From the NCBI GenBank assembly GCA_024226555.1, contig JAAELO010000380.1, positions 60,617-124,616 of the forward strand: a stretch of DNA of 64,000 nt. Reading direction: 5' to 3'. Below are positions 18,475 to 27,519 of the stretch, piece by piece; position 1 is the first letter of the stretch, and every line of letters begins with the position of its first letter. Under the pieces are notes generated by a model. It was not told the origin of the DNA. It did not search any database and saw only the letters and a list, made by a program, of their open reading frames with translations. A program made the position numbers and the translations under genes. The DNA is from Desulfobacterales bacterium. Lineage in GTDB: Bacteria > Desulfobacterota > Desulfobacteria > Desulfobacterales > JAAELO01.

Positions 18475-19635
18475 ATGCAAAATTTTGATTATTATAACCC
18501 AACCCAAATCGTTTTTGGCAAAGACAGACTTTCTGAACTGGATAACCTTGTACCTGTTGATGCAAAAATACTTATTACTTATGGCGCTAACAGTGTTAAA
18601 AAATATGGCACTTTGAGTAAAGTAATTGAGAGTCTTAAAGGGAGAGAAATTGTTGAGTTTGGCGGGATTGAACCGAATCCAAAATATGAGACGCTTATGA
18701 AGGCAGTTTCGGTTGTTAAAAATGAAAAAATAGATTTCTTACTGGCAGTTGGAGGTGGGTCTGTTATGGATGGCACTAAATTTATATCCATAGCCTCTGA
18801 ATTTGAGGGTGATCCAACCACAATACTTCACCATGGATTTGAACCTGTACCAGCTAAAAAAACTATTCCACTTGCAACAGTTGTAACGCTTCCTGCCACA
18901 GGTTCTGAAATGAATTGCTATGGTGTTGTTAGTTTTAATGGGGGAAAGTTTGTTTTTTATAGCCCCCTTACATTTCCAAAATTTTCGATTCTTGATCCGA
19001 CACTTACTTTTACATTACCTAAAAAACAAATTGCCAATGGTATTGCCGATACATTTATTCATACAGTTGAGCAATATGTCACCCAACCTGTGGATGCGAG
19101 ATTTCAGGACAGAACAGCAGAAGGAATATTAAAAACCCTTATTGAAATTGGAGTAAAAACTATTGAAAATCCTGAGGATTATGGTACAAGGGCCAATTTT
19201 ATGTGGTGCGCAACAAATGCTTTAAATGGCCTTATTGGTGCAGGGGTTCCCCAGGACTGGACGACACACCTTATCGGGCATGAATTAACAGCTTTTTTTG
19301 GAATAGATCATGGAACGACATTAGCCATCCTTCAACCATCAGTATGGAAGCATACTAAAGATCAAAAGAAAGGTAAATTACTTCAATATGCTGATCGAAT
19401 CTGGGGACTAACAGAGGGTGAGCCAGAAGATATTATTGAGGAAGCGATTAATAAAACCCGGAATTTTTTTGAAACACTTGGTATTAATACAAAGCTAAAT
19501 TCATATGGTGTGAAATCTGAAGACATTGATGATGTGATAAATGCTCTTAGACAGAAGGGTCTTACTGCTCTTTCTGAAACAGGAGAGGTTTCACTTGATG
19601 TAAGTAGAAAAATTTTAGAAGATGCTGTGGGCTAA
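18475..19635 (+). CDS. yqhD: YqhD-like iron/zinc-dependent alcohol (aldehyde) dehydrogenase
   Basis: 386 residues. Reduces aldehydes to alcohols with NADPH in the cytosol; YqhD homologues detoxify short-chain and peroxidation-derived aldehydes. The N-terminus NPTQIVFGKDRLSEL and the nucleotide loop AVGGGSVMDGTKF are diagnostic of group III metal-dependent dehydrogenases. Metal ligands are visible in GIADTFIHTVEQY, THLIGHEL and GIDHGTTLA. AGGAG precedes the ATG. It is divergent from the yqhC-like activator with a 170-bp shared promoter region, and a strong terminator follows at 19642. Confidence 0.92.
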   Translation: MQNFDYYNPTQIVFGKDRLSELDNLVPVDAKILITYGANSVKKYGTLSKVIESLKGREIVEFGGIEPNPKYETLMKAVSVVKNEKIDFLLAVGGGSVMDGTKFISIASEFEGDPTTILHHGFEPVPAKKTIPLATVVTLPATGSEMNCYGVVSFNGGKFVFYSPLTFPKFSILDPTLTFTLPKKQIANGIADTFIHTVEQYVTQPVDARFQDRTAEGILKTLIEIGVKTIENPEDYGTRANFMWCATNALNGLIGAGVPQDWTTHLIGHELTAFFGIDHGTTLAILQPSVWKHTKDQKKGKLLQYADRIWGLTEGEPEDIIEEAINKTRNFFETLGINTKLNSYGVKSEDIDDVINALRQKGLTALSETGEVSLDVSRKILEDAVG

Positions 19636-19641
19636 ATAAAA

Positions 19642-19680
19642 AAATAGTTCTCACATGGATATTGATGTGGGGACTATTTT
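19642..19680 (+). terminator. Intrinsic terminator after yqhD
   Basis: 15-bp stem with two G-U pairs, AAATAGTTCTCACAT (19642-19656) with ATGTGGGGACTATTT (19665-19679), 8-base loop. It runs straight into a left-end fragment of the palindromic family. Confidence 0.75.
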
Positions 19681-19681
19681 A

Positions 19682-19745
19682 GGGAATCTCTAATACTCCT
19701 TTTTTGGCGAAATTCTTAAGTTGTTTAAAAACCGAAACAACAGAA
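19682..19745 (+). repeat. Left-end fragment of the palindromic element
   Basis: GGGAATCTCTAATACTCC at 19682, then a GTTGTTT...AAACAAC small hairpin (about 19720-19742) of a kind also found inside the 43279 copy. No right end. Confidence 0.55.
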
Positions 19746-19841
19746 TTATTTCTAAAAAAAACTTTATCTGCTGAATTCTAATTGTAATTCTGTTACAATA
19801 CAAAATCAAAGTTTATCAAAACTAATTTCAGGAGCTTAAAA

Positions 19842-21563
19842 ATGACAGGTTTCTTATTTAATTCAGTTGGTAAAAAGATCTCTTATATTGTACTTTTTGT
19901 AATCATTCTGGTTTTATTTATTCTCTTTATCAGCCTTTTCTTTTTTTCCAAGATAGCTCAGGTTAGTGAAGTTAAGCAAGTTGCGTACAAATATGAGGTT
20001 TTAATAGGGAATGCAAAATTTGAGTTTGAGAAATATATTTCAACAAAAAGTAATGAAAATCTTGATACTTTTAATAAACACATTAAACACATCAATATAA
20101 CCGATAAAACTATTGGTAGCCTCTATAGATCCCTTAAAAAGGGTTTGAGTATAGACGACGCTGTAAAAGAGTTACAAAAAGAAGTTGATGTTAGATCTGG
20201 ACAGACTCCAGCGGCAAAACTGATTGACAATTTAATGGGAACCTCCCTTGTCACAAGTCTTGTTGAAACAGCAAACAAAGCCCATGTTGTAACTGTTAAT
20301 TGGAGAAAATTAGCAAATCTATATATTACAGAATCATCTGAAGATCAAAAAAAAAAGATTCGTTTACAATTATATGAAACCCAGAAAAAATTACCGGCAA
20401 TGATTGTTCAATTCCATAAGAGCCTAAGTGATATAGCTGATCACTTAACATCAAAAATAAAAAGAATTTTTATTATAATATGCTTTGTTACAATTACTTT
20501 CATATGCTTAGTTGCATTTTTTGTAATAAGGGCTATCACAAAGCCGCTTAAATTAACTGTTAACCATGTTGCTGACATCTCTGATGGGAACTTTAGTGAC
20601 TCTTTGGATATCAAAAACAGTGATGAACTTGGACAGATGGTTAAAGCGATGAACGAAATGAGCTCACATCTTAGAGGGATGGTAATAGATATTAAGGAAG
20701 ATGTTTCAACCCTTTCTAAATCGTCTTCAACAATAACAGTTTTTTCCAATGAAGTTTCAGAAAGCGCATCTTCTAATGCCGAAAGAGCAAATATCGTAAC
20801 AACAGCTGCTGAAGAGATGAGTGTTAATATGACCTTAGTCTCTGAAGCGATGAAAACATCAGCAGATAATACAGATTCTGTTGTTACAGCAGTTGAAGAG
20901 ATGACAGCAACTATAAATGAAATCGCAGTAAATACAGAAAATGCAAAAACAATTGCTGACAAAGCTGTTGAAGAATCTGAAGGAGCAGCAAAACAGATGT
21001 CCGAACTTAATCAGATGGCAACAGCAATAGGCCAGGTAACAGAGACAATAAAAGATATATCAGAACAAACTGATCTTTTATCACTAAATGCAACAATTGA
21101 AGCTGCAAGAGCAGGTGATGCCGGAAAGGGTTTTGCAGTTGTAGCCGGAGAAATAAAGGAGTTATCCAAGCAAACATCCCTCGCAACTAAGGACATCCAG
21201 GATCAAATAGATCAGATTCAACAAACAGCCACAAATTCAGTAGATGTTATTGAGGATATCTCTAAAATAATAGTTGATGTTAATAATATTGTCCATACCA
21301 TTGCATCAGCAATTGAGGAGCAATCAATAGTTACAAGAGAGATTGCACAAAACACTTCGATTGTTTTTCAGGGAATTACTGATGTTAATGAAAAAGTTTC
21401 TGAGAACTCTGAGGTTGCATCAAGAATTACAGAATCTATCCAGAAAGTTCACGAATCTGCTGATGAAAATTTTAATAGATCTTCCAGCATGAAAAAGAAA
21501 GCATCAGAATTATCAGATATTGCAGATACTCTTGGAATACGAATGAATTATTTTAAAGTTTAA
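19842..21563 (+). CDS. Methyl-accepting chemotaxis protein (second copy type)
   Basis: 573 residues. Membrane segments are at about 13-36 and 206-230, with a periplasmic helical sensor domain between ([17 protein letters not shown]...). HAMP (about 230-285; [17 protein letters not shown]) is followed by a signalling domain with tip [20 protein letters not shown]. The tip is close to that of the chemoreceptor at 13851, so the two are likely paralogues feeding the same CheA. The sensor domains differ. CAGGAGC precedes the ATG. A right-half palindromic element begins at its stop codon, then a strong terminator. Confidence 0.95.
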   Translation: MTGFLFNSVGKKISYIVLFVIILVLFILFISLFFFSKIAQVSEVKQVAYKYEVLIGNAKFEFEKYISTKSNENLDTFNKHIKHINITDKTIGSLYRSLKKGLSIDDAVKELQKEVDVRSGQTPAAKLIDNLMGTSLVTSLVETANKAHVVTVNWRKLANLYITESSEDQKKKIRLQLYETQKKLPAMIVQFHKSLSDIADHLTSKIKRIFIIICFVTITFICLVAFFVIRAITKPLKLTVNHVADISDGNFSDSLDIKNSDELGQMVKAMNEMSSHLRGMVIDIKEDVSTLSKSSSTITVFSNEVSESASSNAERANIVTTAAEEMSVNMTLVSEAMKTSADNTDSVVTAVEEMTATINEIAVNTENAKTIADKAVEESEGAAKQMSELNQMATAIGQVTETIKDISEQTDLLSLNATIEAARAGDAGKGFAVVAGEIKELSKQTSLATKDIQDQIDQIQQTATNSVDVIEDISKIIVDVNNIVHTIASAIEEQSIVTREIAQNTSIVFQGITDVNEKVSENSEVASRITESIQKVHESADENFNRSSSMKKKASELSDIADTLGIRMNYFKV

Positions 21564-21605
21564 AACTAAAGCCTTTTGTTTTATAGGCAGCTATTAGAGA
21601 TTCCC
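21563..21605 (+). repeat. Right-half palindromic element fragment
   Basis: AAAACTAAAGCCTTTTGTTTTATAGG followed by CAGCTATTAGAGATTCCC: the right end plus the small insert also seen in the copies at 13766 and 43279. It overlaps the first bases after the chemoreceptor stop codon. Confidence 0.65.
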
Positions 21606-21606
21606 T

Positions 21607-21636
21607 AAAGCCGGGATATTTCTATTCCCGGCTTTT
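21607..21636 (+). terminator. Intrinsic terminator after the second chemoreceptor
   Basis: 10-bp perfect stem AAAGCCGGGA (21607-21616) / TCCCGGCTTT (21626-21635), GC-rich core, T-run. Confidence 0.85.
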
Positions 21637-21648
21637 GTTTCAAGGTTA

Positions 21649-21778
21649 GGGAACCTCTAATAACTGCCTTTTGATCGAACTACAGCGTTATTCACAAAAA
21701 AGAACTGTAGTAAAATCAACTCGTTATTTTTTTCTCATCCTTGTATTTCAATCAAAATTCTAATTATTAGAGGTTCCC
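21649..21778 (-). mobile_element. Palindromic 130-bp intergenic element, reverse orientation
   Basis: Complete: GGGAACCTCTAATAAC ... ATTATTAGAGGTTCCC, flanked by TA on both sides. Its right edge is five bases from the start codon of the AraC-type gene at 21784, so it forms that gene's entire near leader; no obvious ribosome-binding site other than AGAGG inside the element end. Confidence 0.87.
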
Positions 21779-21783
21779 TATAT

Positions 21784-22593
21784 ATGAATATTACTTATTA
21801 TAAACCAGATCCATTACTCCAAAAATACATTTATAAATACTGGGCTTTTGAAAGTGATCCTTTCACAGAATTGCCTATAGCCCTTCCAGCGGTTGTCACT
21901 GAGATGATTATTCATTATAGGACACCTTTTAATTTTTGTAACAAAGAAAAAGGAATAGACAAAAGTACCGGGAGTAATTTCATATTTGGGCTTAGGGATT
22001 TCCCATATAAGCTTAAAACAATAGGGAATACTGGATTCATTTCAATAAGATTTCGTGAAGGAGCATTAAGTCATTTTTGTAGTGTTCCCCAGAATGAGAT
22101 TGCAGGAAGCTTTCCAACAATTCGTGATTTATGGGGTAAGAAAGGTGTGAAGTTTGAAAATGATATTCAAAATGCCCAGACAAATCCCGGAAGAGTGAAA
22201 GTTATTGATTCATATCTTCTCAATTTTTTTACTCAATACTCAGGAAATGATAAATGGCTTGAATATTCTGTAGATAATGTTTGCAAAGGGGCAAATTTGA
22301 ATTCAATATCTCAAAAGCTAAATATCAGTTACAGACATTTCAACAGAAAGTTCACTTATCATATTGGTGTTAATCCCAAAACTTTCCAGAAAATATCAGT
22401 TTTTGACTCGGTTTTGAGGAATCTGATGATAAGTAAAAGTACTGATTATCTCAATTTTGCTCTGGATGCTGGCTATTTTGATCAATCACATTTTATAAAA
22501 GATTTTAAAAAGTTTGTTAACAAGATTCCATCATCTTACCTCACTTCTAAAAATTTTATGTCTCATTTTTACAATACAAAAGATCTGATCTGA
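21784..22593 (+). CDS. AraC-family transcriptional regulator
   Basis: 269 residues. The N-terminal part (about 1-150; YYKPDPLLQKYIYKYWAFE, IALPAVVTEMIIHY) is the DUF6597-like sensor found in many AraC proteins that regulate small enzymes. The C-terminal double helix-turn-helix (about 160-255) has ISQKLNISYRHFNRKF and LDAGYFDQSHFIKDFKKF. The ATG lies 5 bases after a palindromic element, which may provide the AGAGG ribosome-binding site. A monooxygenase-fold gene follows after 70 bases and may be its target. Family firm, effector unknown. Confidence 0.87.
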   Translation: MNITYYKPDPLLQKYIYKYWAFESDPFTELPIALPAVVTEMIIHYRTPFNFCNKEKGIDKSTGSNFIFGLRDFPYKLKTIGNTGFISIRFREGALSHFCSVPQNEIAGSFPTIRDLWGKKGVKFENDIQNAQTNPGRVKVIDSYLLNFFTQYSGNDKWLEYSVDNVCKGANLNSISQKLNISYRHFNRKFTYHIGVNPKTFQKISVFDSVLRNLMISKSTDYLNFALDAGYFDQSHFIKDFKKFVNKIPSSYLTSKNFMSHFYNTKDLI

Positions 22594-22600
22594 AATAATT

Positions 22601-22616
22601 AAGGGGAATCTCTAAG
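22601..22616 (+). repeat. Minimal left-end remnant of the palindromic element
   Basis: GGGGAATCTCTAAGG between the AraC gene and the ABM gene; only the terminal motif is recognisable. Confidence 0.4.
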
Positions 22617-22663
22617 GTCACTTGTTTTTTCTATTTCATAAAATAAATTTTTGGAGGATAAAA

Positions 22664-22963
22664 ATGTTTATACTTATTTCAACAGTTCAGGCTATTAGTG
22701 GCAAAGAAGATGAGCTTGAAAAAAAGCTTATTGAATTCACAAAGACTGTAAAAAGTGAACAGGGAACAATGGTTTACAATCTACACAGAATCAAAGAAAA
22801 GAGGGGCAGATTCTTTTTCTATGAAAAATTCAAAGATGAAAACTCCTTTGATATCCATAATACAACCAATCACATGCAGGAATTGTTTGGATCGATAGAG
22901 AGTATTCTTGCAGATACCCCGGATCTGATATTTCTTGATGAGATTGCTTCAATCAGAGATTAA
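22664..22963 (+). CDS. Antibiotic-biosynthesis-monooxygenase (ABM/YgiN-like) domain protein
   Basis: 99 residues from the ATG at 22664. A longer reading from TTG at 22622 is possible but lacks a ribosome-binding site, whereas GGAGG sits 6 bases before this ATG. It is a small dimeric alpha/beta barrel: ILISTVQAISGKEDELEK, LHRIKEKRGRFFFYEKF and the helix HMQELFGS are typical. Relatives are quinol monooxygenases or heme/aldehyde-handling enzymes, and many act without cofactor. It is probably in one unit with the AraC gene upstream. Substrate not predictable. Confidence 0.85.
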   Translation: MFILISTVQAISGKEDELEKKLIEFTKTVKSEQGTMVYNLHRIKEKRGRFFFYEKFKDENSFDIHNTTNHMQELFGSIESILADTPDLIFLDEIASIRD

Positions 22964-23271
22964 ACTGCTTCCGATTTTCAAAATTTATGGATGCTGTTTA
23001 AAAGTCACTTATAAGGGAACCTCTAATAATTAGAATTTTTGATAAAATTCAGATGATAAAAGCTTTTAGTTTTATAAACTGCATGACCAATAATAACGAA
23101 TCGATTTTACAACAGTTTTTTTGGTAATACGAAGTAATTCCCAAAAAGAGCAGTTATTAGATATTCCCTATAAATTCTATTTCTAAATCATCTTATTATT
23201 GACGATTCTATCTTTGTTGAGCTAATGAATAATGCAACAATTTCTTAACTCATCAATAGAAAGAATTATAA
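22964..23271. other. 308-bp gap containing one palindromic element
   Basis: Apart from the element at 23015-23168 the gap is AT-rich and without a recognisable terminator or ORF. Confidence 0.5.
23015..23168 (+). mobile_element. Palindromic element with one internal small-palindrome insert
   Basis: Ends GGGAACCTCTAATAATTAG ... GCAGTTATTAGATATTCCC. Relative to the 130-bp form it has extra bases at about 23055-23078 (ATAAAAGCTTTTAGTTTTAT), the same insert and position as in the 39478 and 55944 copies. TATA-like bases flank both sides. Confidence 0.85.
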
Positions 23272-24489
23272 ATGGATGATTTTTTTAAAACAAAGGTTGG
23301 GTTTTCAATAGGTCTTCTTGCTGTGGTTTTTACTATTAAACCCATTGTGGATGCATACAGTTCATATGGTTTTTTATTTTTAGGTACCAATATAAGTGTT
23401 AAGTATGCCTACTTTTTTTTAACAGCCTCATTGGGTCTTGCTGTCTATTTTATTTCTGCTCAGTTTGCTTCTGAAAAGCACGTTGAAACTTTAAATTATT
23501 TAAGTGACGCCTGTTATGTTTTTGCTCTTGTTATCCCTCCATTATTTGTTACTTTATGGATAATAACAGTTATACTGGACTTTATTGATGGATATTTTAA
23601 AATAACACCCGATGTCAGAACTGTTGTTACTCTCCTTATTGCAGGCTACATTGCCAAATATATGTATACAATTCTTGCAAAGGTGATTAAAAAAAAATTC
23701 TGGCTTGCTGAGAAAAATAAAGAAAGAAAAAATGATATTCAAATTCTTGCAAGGGCATCTGACCTTTTGCATTCAGGGATGTATGATCTATCTGTTTTAG
23801 AATCCACTAAGGTTGTTAGAACATCACTTAGAAGACTACTTGCATTTCGGGGTATTGCAATTAAAAACCTTAGATTGTCAGATCTACTCAAATTATCAGT
23901 AAAGCACAAAATTATAAATAAAGAAGATATTGATCTTTACTATGAAATTAGAAGAAACCGTAACAGATCAGGTAGAATGATAGATAGTATAGATAAATCT
24001 ATAGCAGAAAAAGTTTTAAAACTTTCAAGAGTTTTGATCATAAAGCTTGATTTTAGTGAAAAATACAGTGGTTATGAATGGCTGGAAAAAAACAGAAATA
24101 AAGTTCTTAATGTTTTCAAAACAGGAAATGCCAGAAGTACAAAAAAAGCTGTCAGAATGCTAAGGTTGGCATTAAGTGATTGGGATGGTGACGTCTCTTT
24201 AGAGATATCTGAGTTCTTTGAAGTTGCACTGATGTTCAATCCAAAACTAATTATTGATATTTTTTATAAGCAAAACCCTTCACTTTTAGATAGTTGGCTT
24301 GAAAATTCAGGAGTGATGCTTTTTACAGATTTTGAGGGTCGAGGACTTGATAATCTTAAAAAAAATAAGAGAGATATTTTTAAAAGTCTAAATCTATATA
24401 TTGAAAGAACTGAAAACCCAACAAGGAAGAATATAGCAGAACTGATTCTTGAGAAAATAAAGAGTTCTGAAATTATTCTGGTAAATTAG
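23272..24489 (+). CDS. Membrane-anchored HEPN-like / helical-repeat protein
   Basis: 405 residues, not in a family I can name. Hydrophobic segments at about 8-28, 35-58, 82-108 and 115-137 anchor it. Residues about 160-255 look like a HEPN-type helical bundle: LARASDLLHSGMYDLSVL, a basic helix RTSLRRLLAFRG, LSDLLKLSVKHKII and then IRRNRNRSGRMI where HEPN proteins usually show R-N-x3-6-H. The histidine is replaced by arginine. Residues 270-400 are helical, HEAT-like. No strong ribosome-binding site. HEPN is my pattern-based suggestion; a structural search would settle it. Confidence 0.6.
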   Translation: MDDFFKTKVGFSIGLLAVVFTIKPIVDAYSSYGFLFLGTNISVKYAYFFLTASLGLAVYFISAQFASEKHVETLNYLSDACYVFALVIPPLFVTLWIITVILDFIDGYFKITPDVRTVVTLLIAGYIAKYMYTILAKVIKKKFWLAEKNKERKNDIQILARASDLLHSGMYDLSVLESTKVVRTSLRRLLAFRGIAIKNLRLSDLLKLSVKHKIINKEDIDLYYEIRRNRNRSGRMIDSIDKSIAEKVLKLSRVLIIKLDFSEKYSGYEWLEKNRNKVLNVFKTGNARSTKKAVRMLRLALSDWDGDVSLEISEFFEVALMFNPKLIIDIFYKQNPSLLDSWLENSGVMLFTDFEGRGLDNLKKNKRDIFKSLNLYIERTENPTRKNIAELILEKIKSSEIILVN

Positions 24490-24999
24490 TTCAGGAATAA
24501 ACAAGGTTAGAAAATAAGAGATACATCTCAATGACTCTTTAAAAACATGCAATAACTTTCTGATGCATGGGCTTTATTTGTTTCCTACAGCGCAATAGCA
24601 AGTTTTCTGGTGGCCTTTTTAGATATAATAATTTCAACTTATTTCTCCCCCAATATACAAACGGATATCGATAATACTCAACTATTACCATTGGTAGAGG
24701 TAGGGCACTGTTGCTCACCTCCATAATCCTGAGTTCCGGTTTTCTCATCCTTATGACTGCATCATTATCTCTCTAAACTTGTAGAGCTAATCGATTATCA
24801 GGGGATTCAAATGAAATGAAAAATATTGGTAACAATAACTGAATTTACGTCGGGATCCGGTATAACTTTTAAATAATGAAGATTATTTTACTACCGGATC
24901 AAGATTCATGGGAGTCAAACATGAAATGATTATCTCAAATCTTTAAATAAAGGGGATTATTTGTTGAAGCCCCATGAATCTTTTTTATCCGGTTAATTT
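24490..24999. other. 510-bp intergenic region with multi-arm inverted repeats near sstT
   Basis: The first 300 bases hold only a 69-codon minus-strand ORF (24539-24748) without coding character or ribosome-binding site. The last 150 bases form a complex inverted-repeat structure at the sstT 3' end, listed separately. Confidence 0.5.
24853..24994 (-). repeat. Multi-box inverted-repeat structure downstream of sstT
   Basis: GATTCATGGG (24903-24912) pairs with CCCATGAATC (24971-24980), extended by AA/TT to 12 bp. Outside these lie ACCGGAT (about 24892) and ATCCGGT (about 24987), which can also pair, and a third box ATCCGGTA at about 24854 can compete for the same partner. It lies in the sstT 3' untranslated region on the minus strand and could be a terminator or a 3'-end RNA. 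Confidence 0.55.
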
Positions 25000-26229
25000 T
25001 TAGTTCTGTTCTGCAAGTTCGGTAACAGTTCCGTTTTCTTCAGATCTACATACAGCAGCTGTGAAAATAACGTCAGTTGAACTGTTTAGTGCAGTTTCAG
25101 CAGAATCCTGAACAACACCAATTATAAAACCAACTGCAACAACATTCATAGCAACATCATTTGGAATTCCAAAAAGGCTACATGAAAGTGGTATTAGAAG
25201 TAGAGATCCACCGGCAACACCAGAAGCGCCGCATGCAGAAACGGCAGAAACAATACTTAGTAGTAGTGCAGTTGCAATATCAACTTTAATTCCTAAAGTG
25301 TGAACTGCTGCAAGAGTTAGAACTGTAATCGTTATAGCAGCTCCAGCCATGTTAATTGTTGCACCAAGTGGGATTGAAACTGAATATGTATCTTCATTCA
25401 GCTCTAATCTTTTGCAAAGATCCATATTAACAGGAATGTTTGCAGCTGAACTTCGTGTAAAAAATGCAGTTACACCACTTTCACGAAGACATTGTAAAAT
25501 AAGAGGATATGGATTTTGTTTTGTTTTGAAAAAAACGATCATTGGGTTAACAACAAGAGCGATAAAAAACATGCAACCAAGAAGTACTGCAAGTAGATGT
25601 GAATATCCTGCAAGTGCTTCAAAGCCTGTTTTTGCGAATGTGTTAGTAACAAGTCCAAAGATACCGATTGGTGCTAAACGAATTACAAATCGAACTATGA
25701 AAGAAACACCATCTGAACAATCCTGAAGAACTTTTTTAGTTGCATCAGAAGCATGACTTAAAGCAACTCCAAGAGCGATTGCCCATGCAAGAATACCGAT
25801 AAAGTTTGCACTCATTAGTGCATTAACCGGGTTATCAACTATCTTAAATAGTAAGGTATTTAAAACTTCTCCAATTCCTTCAGGAGGAGCAATACTTGCT
25901 GTTGACTTCGCAAGAGTAAGAACAGTTGGGAACATAAAGCTCATAACAACCGCTGTTAGTGCTGCCGCAAAAGTTCCAACAAGATAAAGACCGATTACCG
26001 GCTTCATATTAGCATTTGAACCTTTTTTCTGGTTTGCTATAGAAGATGCAACAAGAACAAATACCAGAATTGGAGCAACAGCTTTTAGGGCTTTTACAAA
26101 TAGGTTACCAAGAACAGCGATGTAATCAGCAGCTCCCGGAAAAATAGATGCTACTAAAACACCTGCAATTATCCCAATGATAATTTGAGCAACAAGGCTG
26201 CTGCTTATTAAACGAATAAACTTATTCAT
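25000..26229 (-). CDS. sstT: Serine/threonine:Na+ symporter
   Basis: 409 residues, starting at the ATG at 26229 because AAAGGA lies 8 bases before it; a TTG two codons earlier is less likely. DAACS family, imports L-serine and L-threonine with sodium. Eight or more hydrophobic segments cover the chain. Family motifs are visible in [30 protein letters not shown] and [14 protein letters not shown] near the C-terminus. Monocistronic; a 670-bp region lies upstream. The serine taken up could feed the 2-oxoacid metabolism of the operon upstream, but that is only inference. Confidence 0.94.
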   Translation of the reverse strand: MNKFIRLISSSLVAQIIIGIIAGVLVASIFPGAADYIAVLGNLFVKALKAVAPILVFVLVASSIANQKKGSNANMKPVIGLYLVGTFAAALTAVVMSFMFPTVLTLAKSTASIAPPEGIGEVLNTLLFKIVDNPVNALMSANFIGILAWAIALGVALSHASDATKKVLQDCSDGVSFIVRFVIRLAPIGIFGLVTNTFAKTGFEALAGYSHLLAVLLGCMFFIALVVNPMIVFFKTKQNPYPLILQCLRESGVTAFFTRSSAANIPVNMDLCKRLELNEDTYSVSIPLGATINMAGAAITITVLTLAAVHTLGIKVDIATALLLSIVSAVSACGASGVAGGSLLLIPLSCSLFGIPNDVAMNVVAVGFIIGVVQDSAETALNSSTDVIFTAAVCRSEENGTVTELAEQN

Positions 26230-26619
26230 AACCAAAATCCTTTAAAAAAAAGTTTGTTTAAATTAAAATATGTTTAAAAATAATTTAGTATTTATTAACA
26301 ATAGTGGGCCAAAAAAGTCCAATAATAATTTCTCATATTATTGCGGTTTTCCTAATATTATTAATGTGATATCTATGTTTTCAGAACATATTTCTTTATA
26401 AGTCTATGTTATAAAAGGATTTCAAGAGTTGTCAATCTGAGCAGTCGAAAGTTGATAAAATGACGGTGATAACAATTAAAATGTATTATTTTTAGCATTA
26501 CACAATTAAATTGTTATGATATTACCATAATGCTAAAATATTGATATTTAATTGTTAATTGTTTATTAATACCAAACTTATAACTGATGAGCTTATTGAT
26601 TAAAAAGAAACATTTGAAA

Positions 26620-26805
26620 AACTACCTCCGGGAATCTGGTCCTGGTCATCTGGTGCTTAATGCCTTCAAAATGTTTCCGGTTCTATTATGTTTTGTGGCG
26701 GTGCAACGCCTGAAGATAGCATGATATGGCTAAAAAACAATTATTGGAAAAAGGTGTGGGAGGGACATCTTCAACGCCTCTTTTATTGAATGAGGTTTTC
26801 ACTTT
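26620..26805 (+). pseudogene. Possible decayed gene fragment
   Basis: In one plus frame the sequence reads PPGIWSWSSGA, a stop, then IMFCGGATPEDSMIWL and onward to a TGA at about 26787. The residues look protein-like and the local base composition is less AT-rich than the flanks, but no start or family is recognised. Confidence 0.3.
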
Positions 26806-26835
26806 ACTCTAAAGTCAGCCCATATATTTAGATAA

Positions 26836-26875
26836 TTCGTAGTCAGCATCTTTTTTTTGATAAGCTGACTACGAA
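26836..26875 (-). terminator. Terminator-like inverted repeat after iorB
   Basis: Perfect 12-bp stem TTCGTAGTCAGC (26836-26847) / GCTGACTACGAA (26864-26875). The 16-base loop contains an eight-base homopolymer. No U-tract follows on the minus strand, so termination is probable but not certain. Confidence 0.55.
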
Positions 26876-26906
26876 AATTAATTAAACTTTTGCTCAAAAA
26901 CTATTA

Positions 26907-27518
26907 TCATACTATTGAAGCAACTCCCTGATCATAAGCTTCCAGATTCGATTTAGCCTTATCAGGGTTAAACTTTGTGTTCATAATAGTTTCAAATATC
27001 TCTCTATCCAGTGGTAGTTCATTTGTAGCAGCTAAAGCTCCTGCCATAATTATATTTGAAAATATTGGGTGACCAATTTTTACTGCCATCTCAGTAGCAT
27101 CAAAAAACCATGCCTTACTACTTATCTCATTAATCCATTCCTCAATGTTTTGATCGGATGGGTATTCAGCTTGTCCTGATATAACACCTATTGGGTGGGT
27201 TGGTCTTGTGTTCGTTATGACCTGAACAGCAGGATTTCCATAGTCCATAAGAACTCTTATGGTTTCTGATGGTTCAAGGGATACTATCATATGTGCTTTA
27301 CCCTTTGGAATCTGAGGTGATACAGTTTCTTTTGTTGAGATCCTTACATGGCTCATAACTGAACCACCTCTTTGGGATGCTCCAAAAGTTTCACCAATTG
27401 TCACAAAAAAGCCTTTAAGGGACATCATGTTTCCAATAATCCTTGAGGACATAACATTTCCCTGTCCCCCAACTCCAGTAATTATTAGATTATATGGATC
27501 ATATTTTAATTCAGGCAT
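26907..27518 (-). CDS. iorB: Indolepyruvate:ferredoxin oxidoreductase beta subunit
   Basis: 203 residues from the ATG at 27518. A longer frame from 27575 overlaps iorA and has no ribosome-binding site, whereas GGAGG in the last codons of iorA precedes this ATG. It is the pyruvate-ferredoxin-oxidoreductase gamma-type domain, with the N-terminal LIITGVGGQGNVMSSRIIG motif and GASQRGGSVMSHVRIS. With IorA it oxidatively decarboxylates aryl-2-oxoacids to aryl-acyl-CoA and reduces ferredoxin. One base separates it from the iorA stop, so translation is coupled. Confidence 0.93.
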   Translation of the reverse strand: MPELKYDPYNLIITGVGGQGNVMSSRIIGNMMSLKGFFVTIGETFGASQRGGSVMSHVRISTKETVSPQIPKGKAHMIVSLEPSETIRVLMDYGNPAVQVITNTRPTHPIGVISGQAEYPSDQNIEEWINEISSKAWFFDATEMAVKIGHPIFSNIIMAGALAATNELPLDREIFETIMNTKFNPDKAKSNLEAYDQGVASIV

Positions 27519-27519
27519 C

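Larger units (their letters stand above)
26230..26906. other. Region between iorB and sstT with hairpins and a decayed coding fragment
   Basis: From right to left it holds the iorB terminator-like repeat (26836-26875), a stretch of protein-like sequence broken by a stop (about 26600-26805), an 11-bp inverted repeat TTTTAGCATTA (26490-26500) / TAATGCTAAAA (26528-26538) and an ATGTTTTCAGAACAT palindrome-like site (about 26375-26389). No intact gene. Confidence 0.5.

Noticed and set aside
24539..24748. 69-codon minus-strand ORF
   Set aside because: No ribosome-binding site, no family resemblance, composition not like the neighbouring genes.
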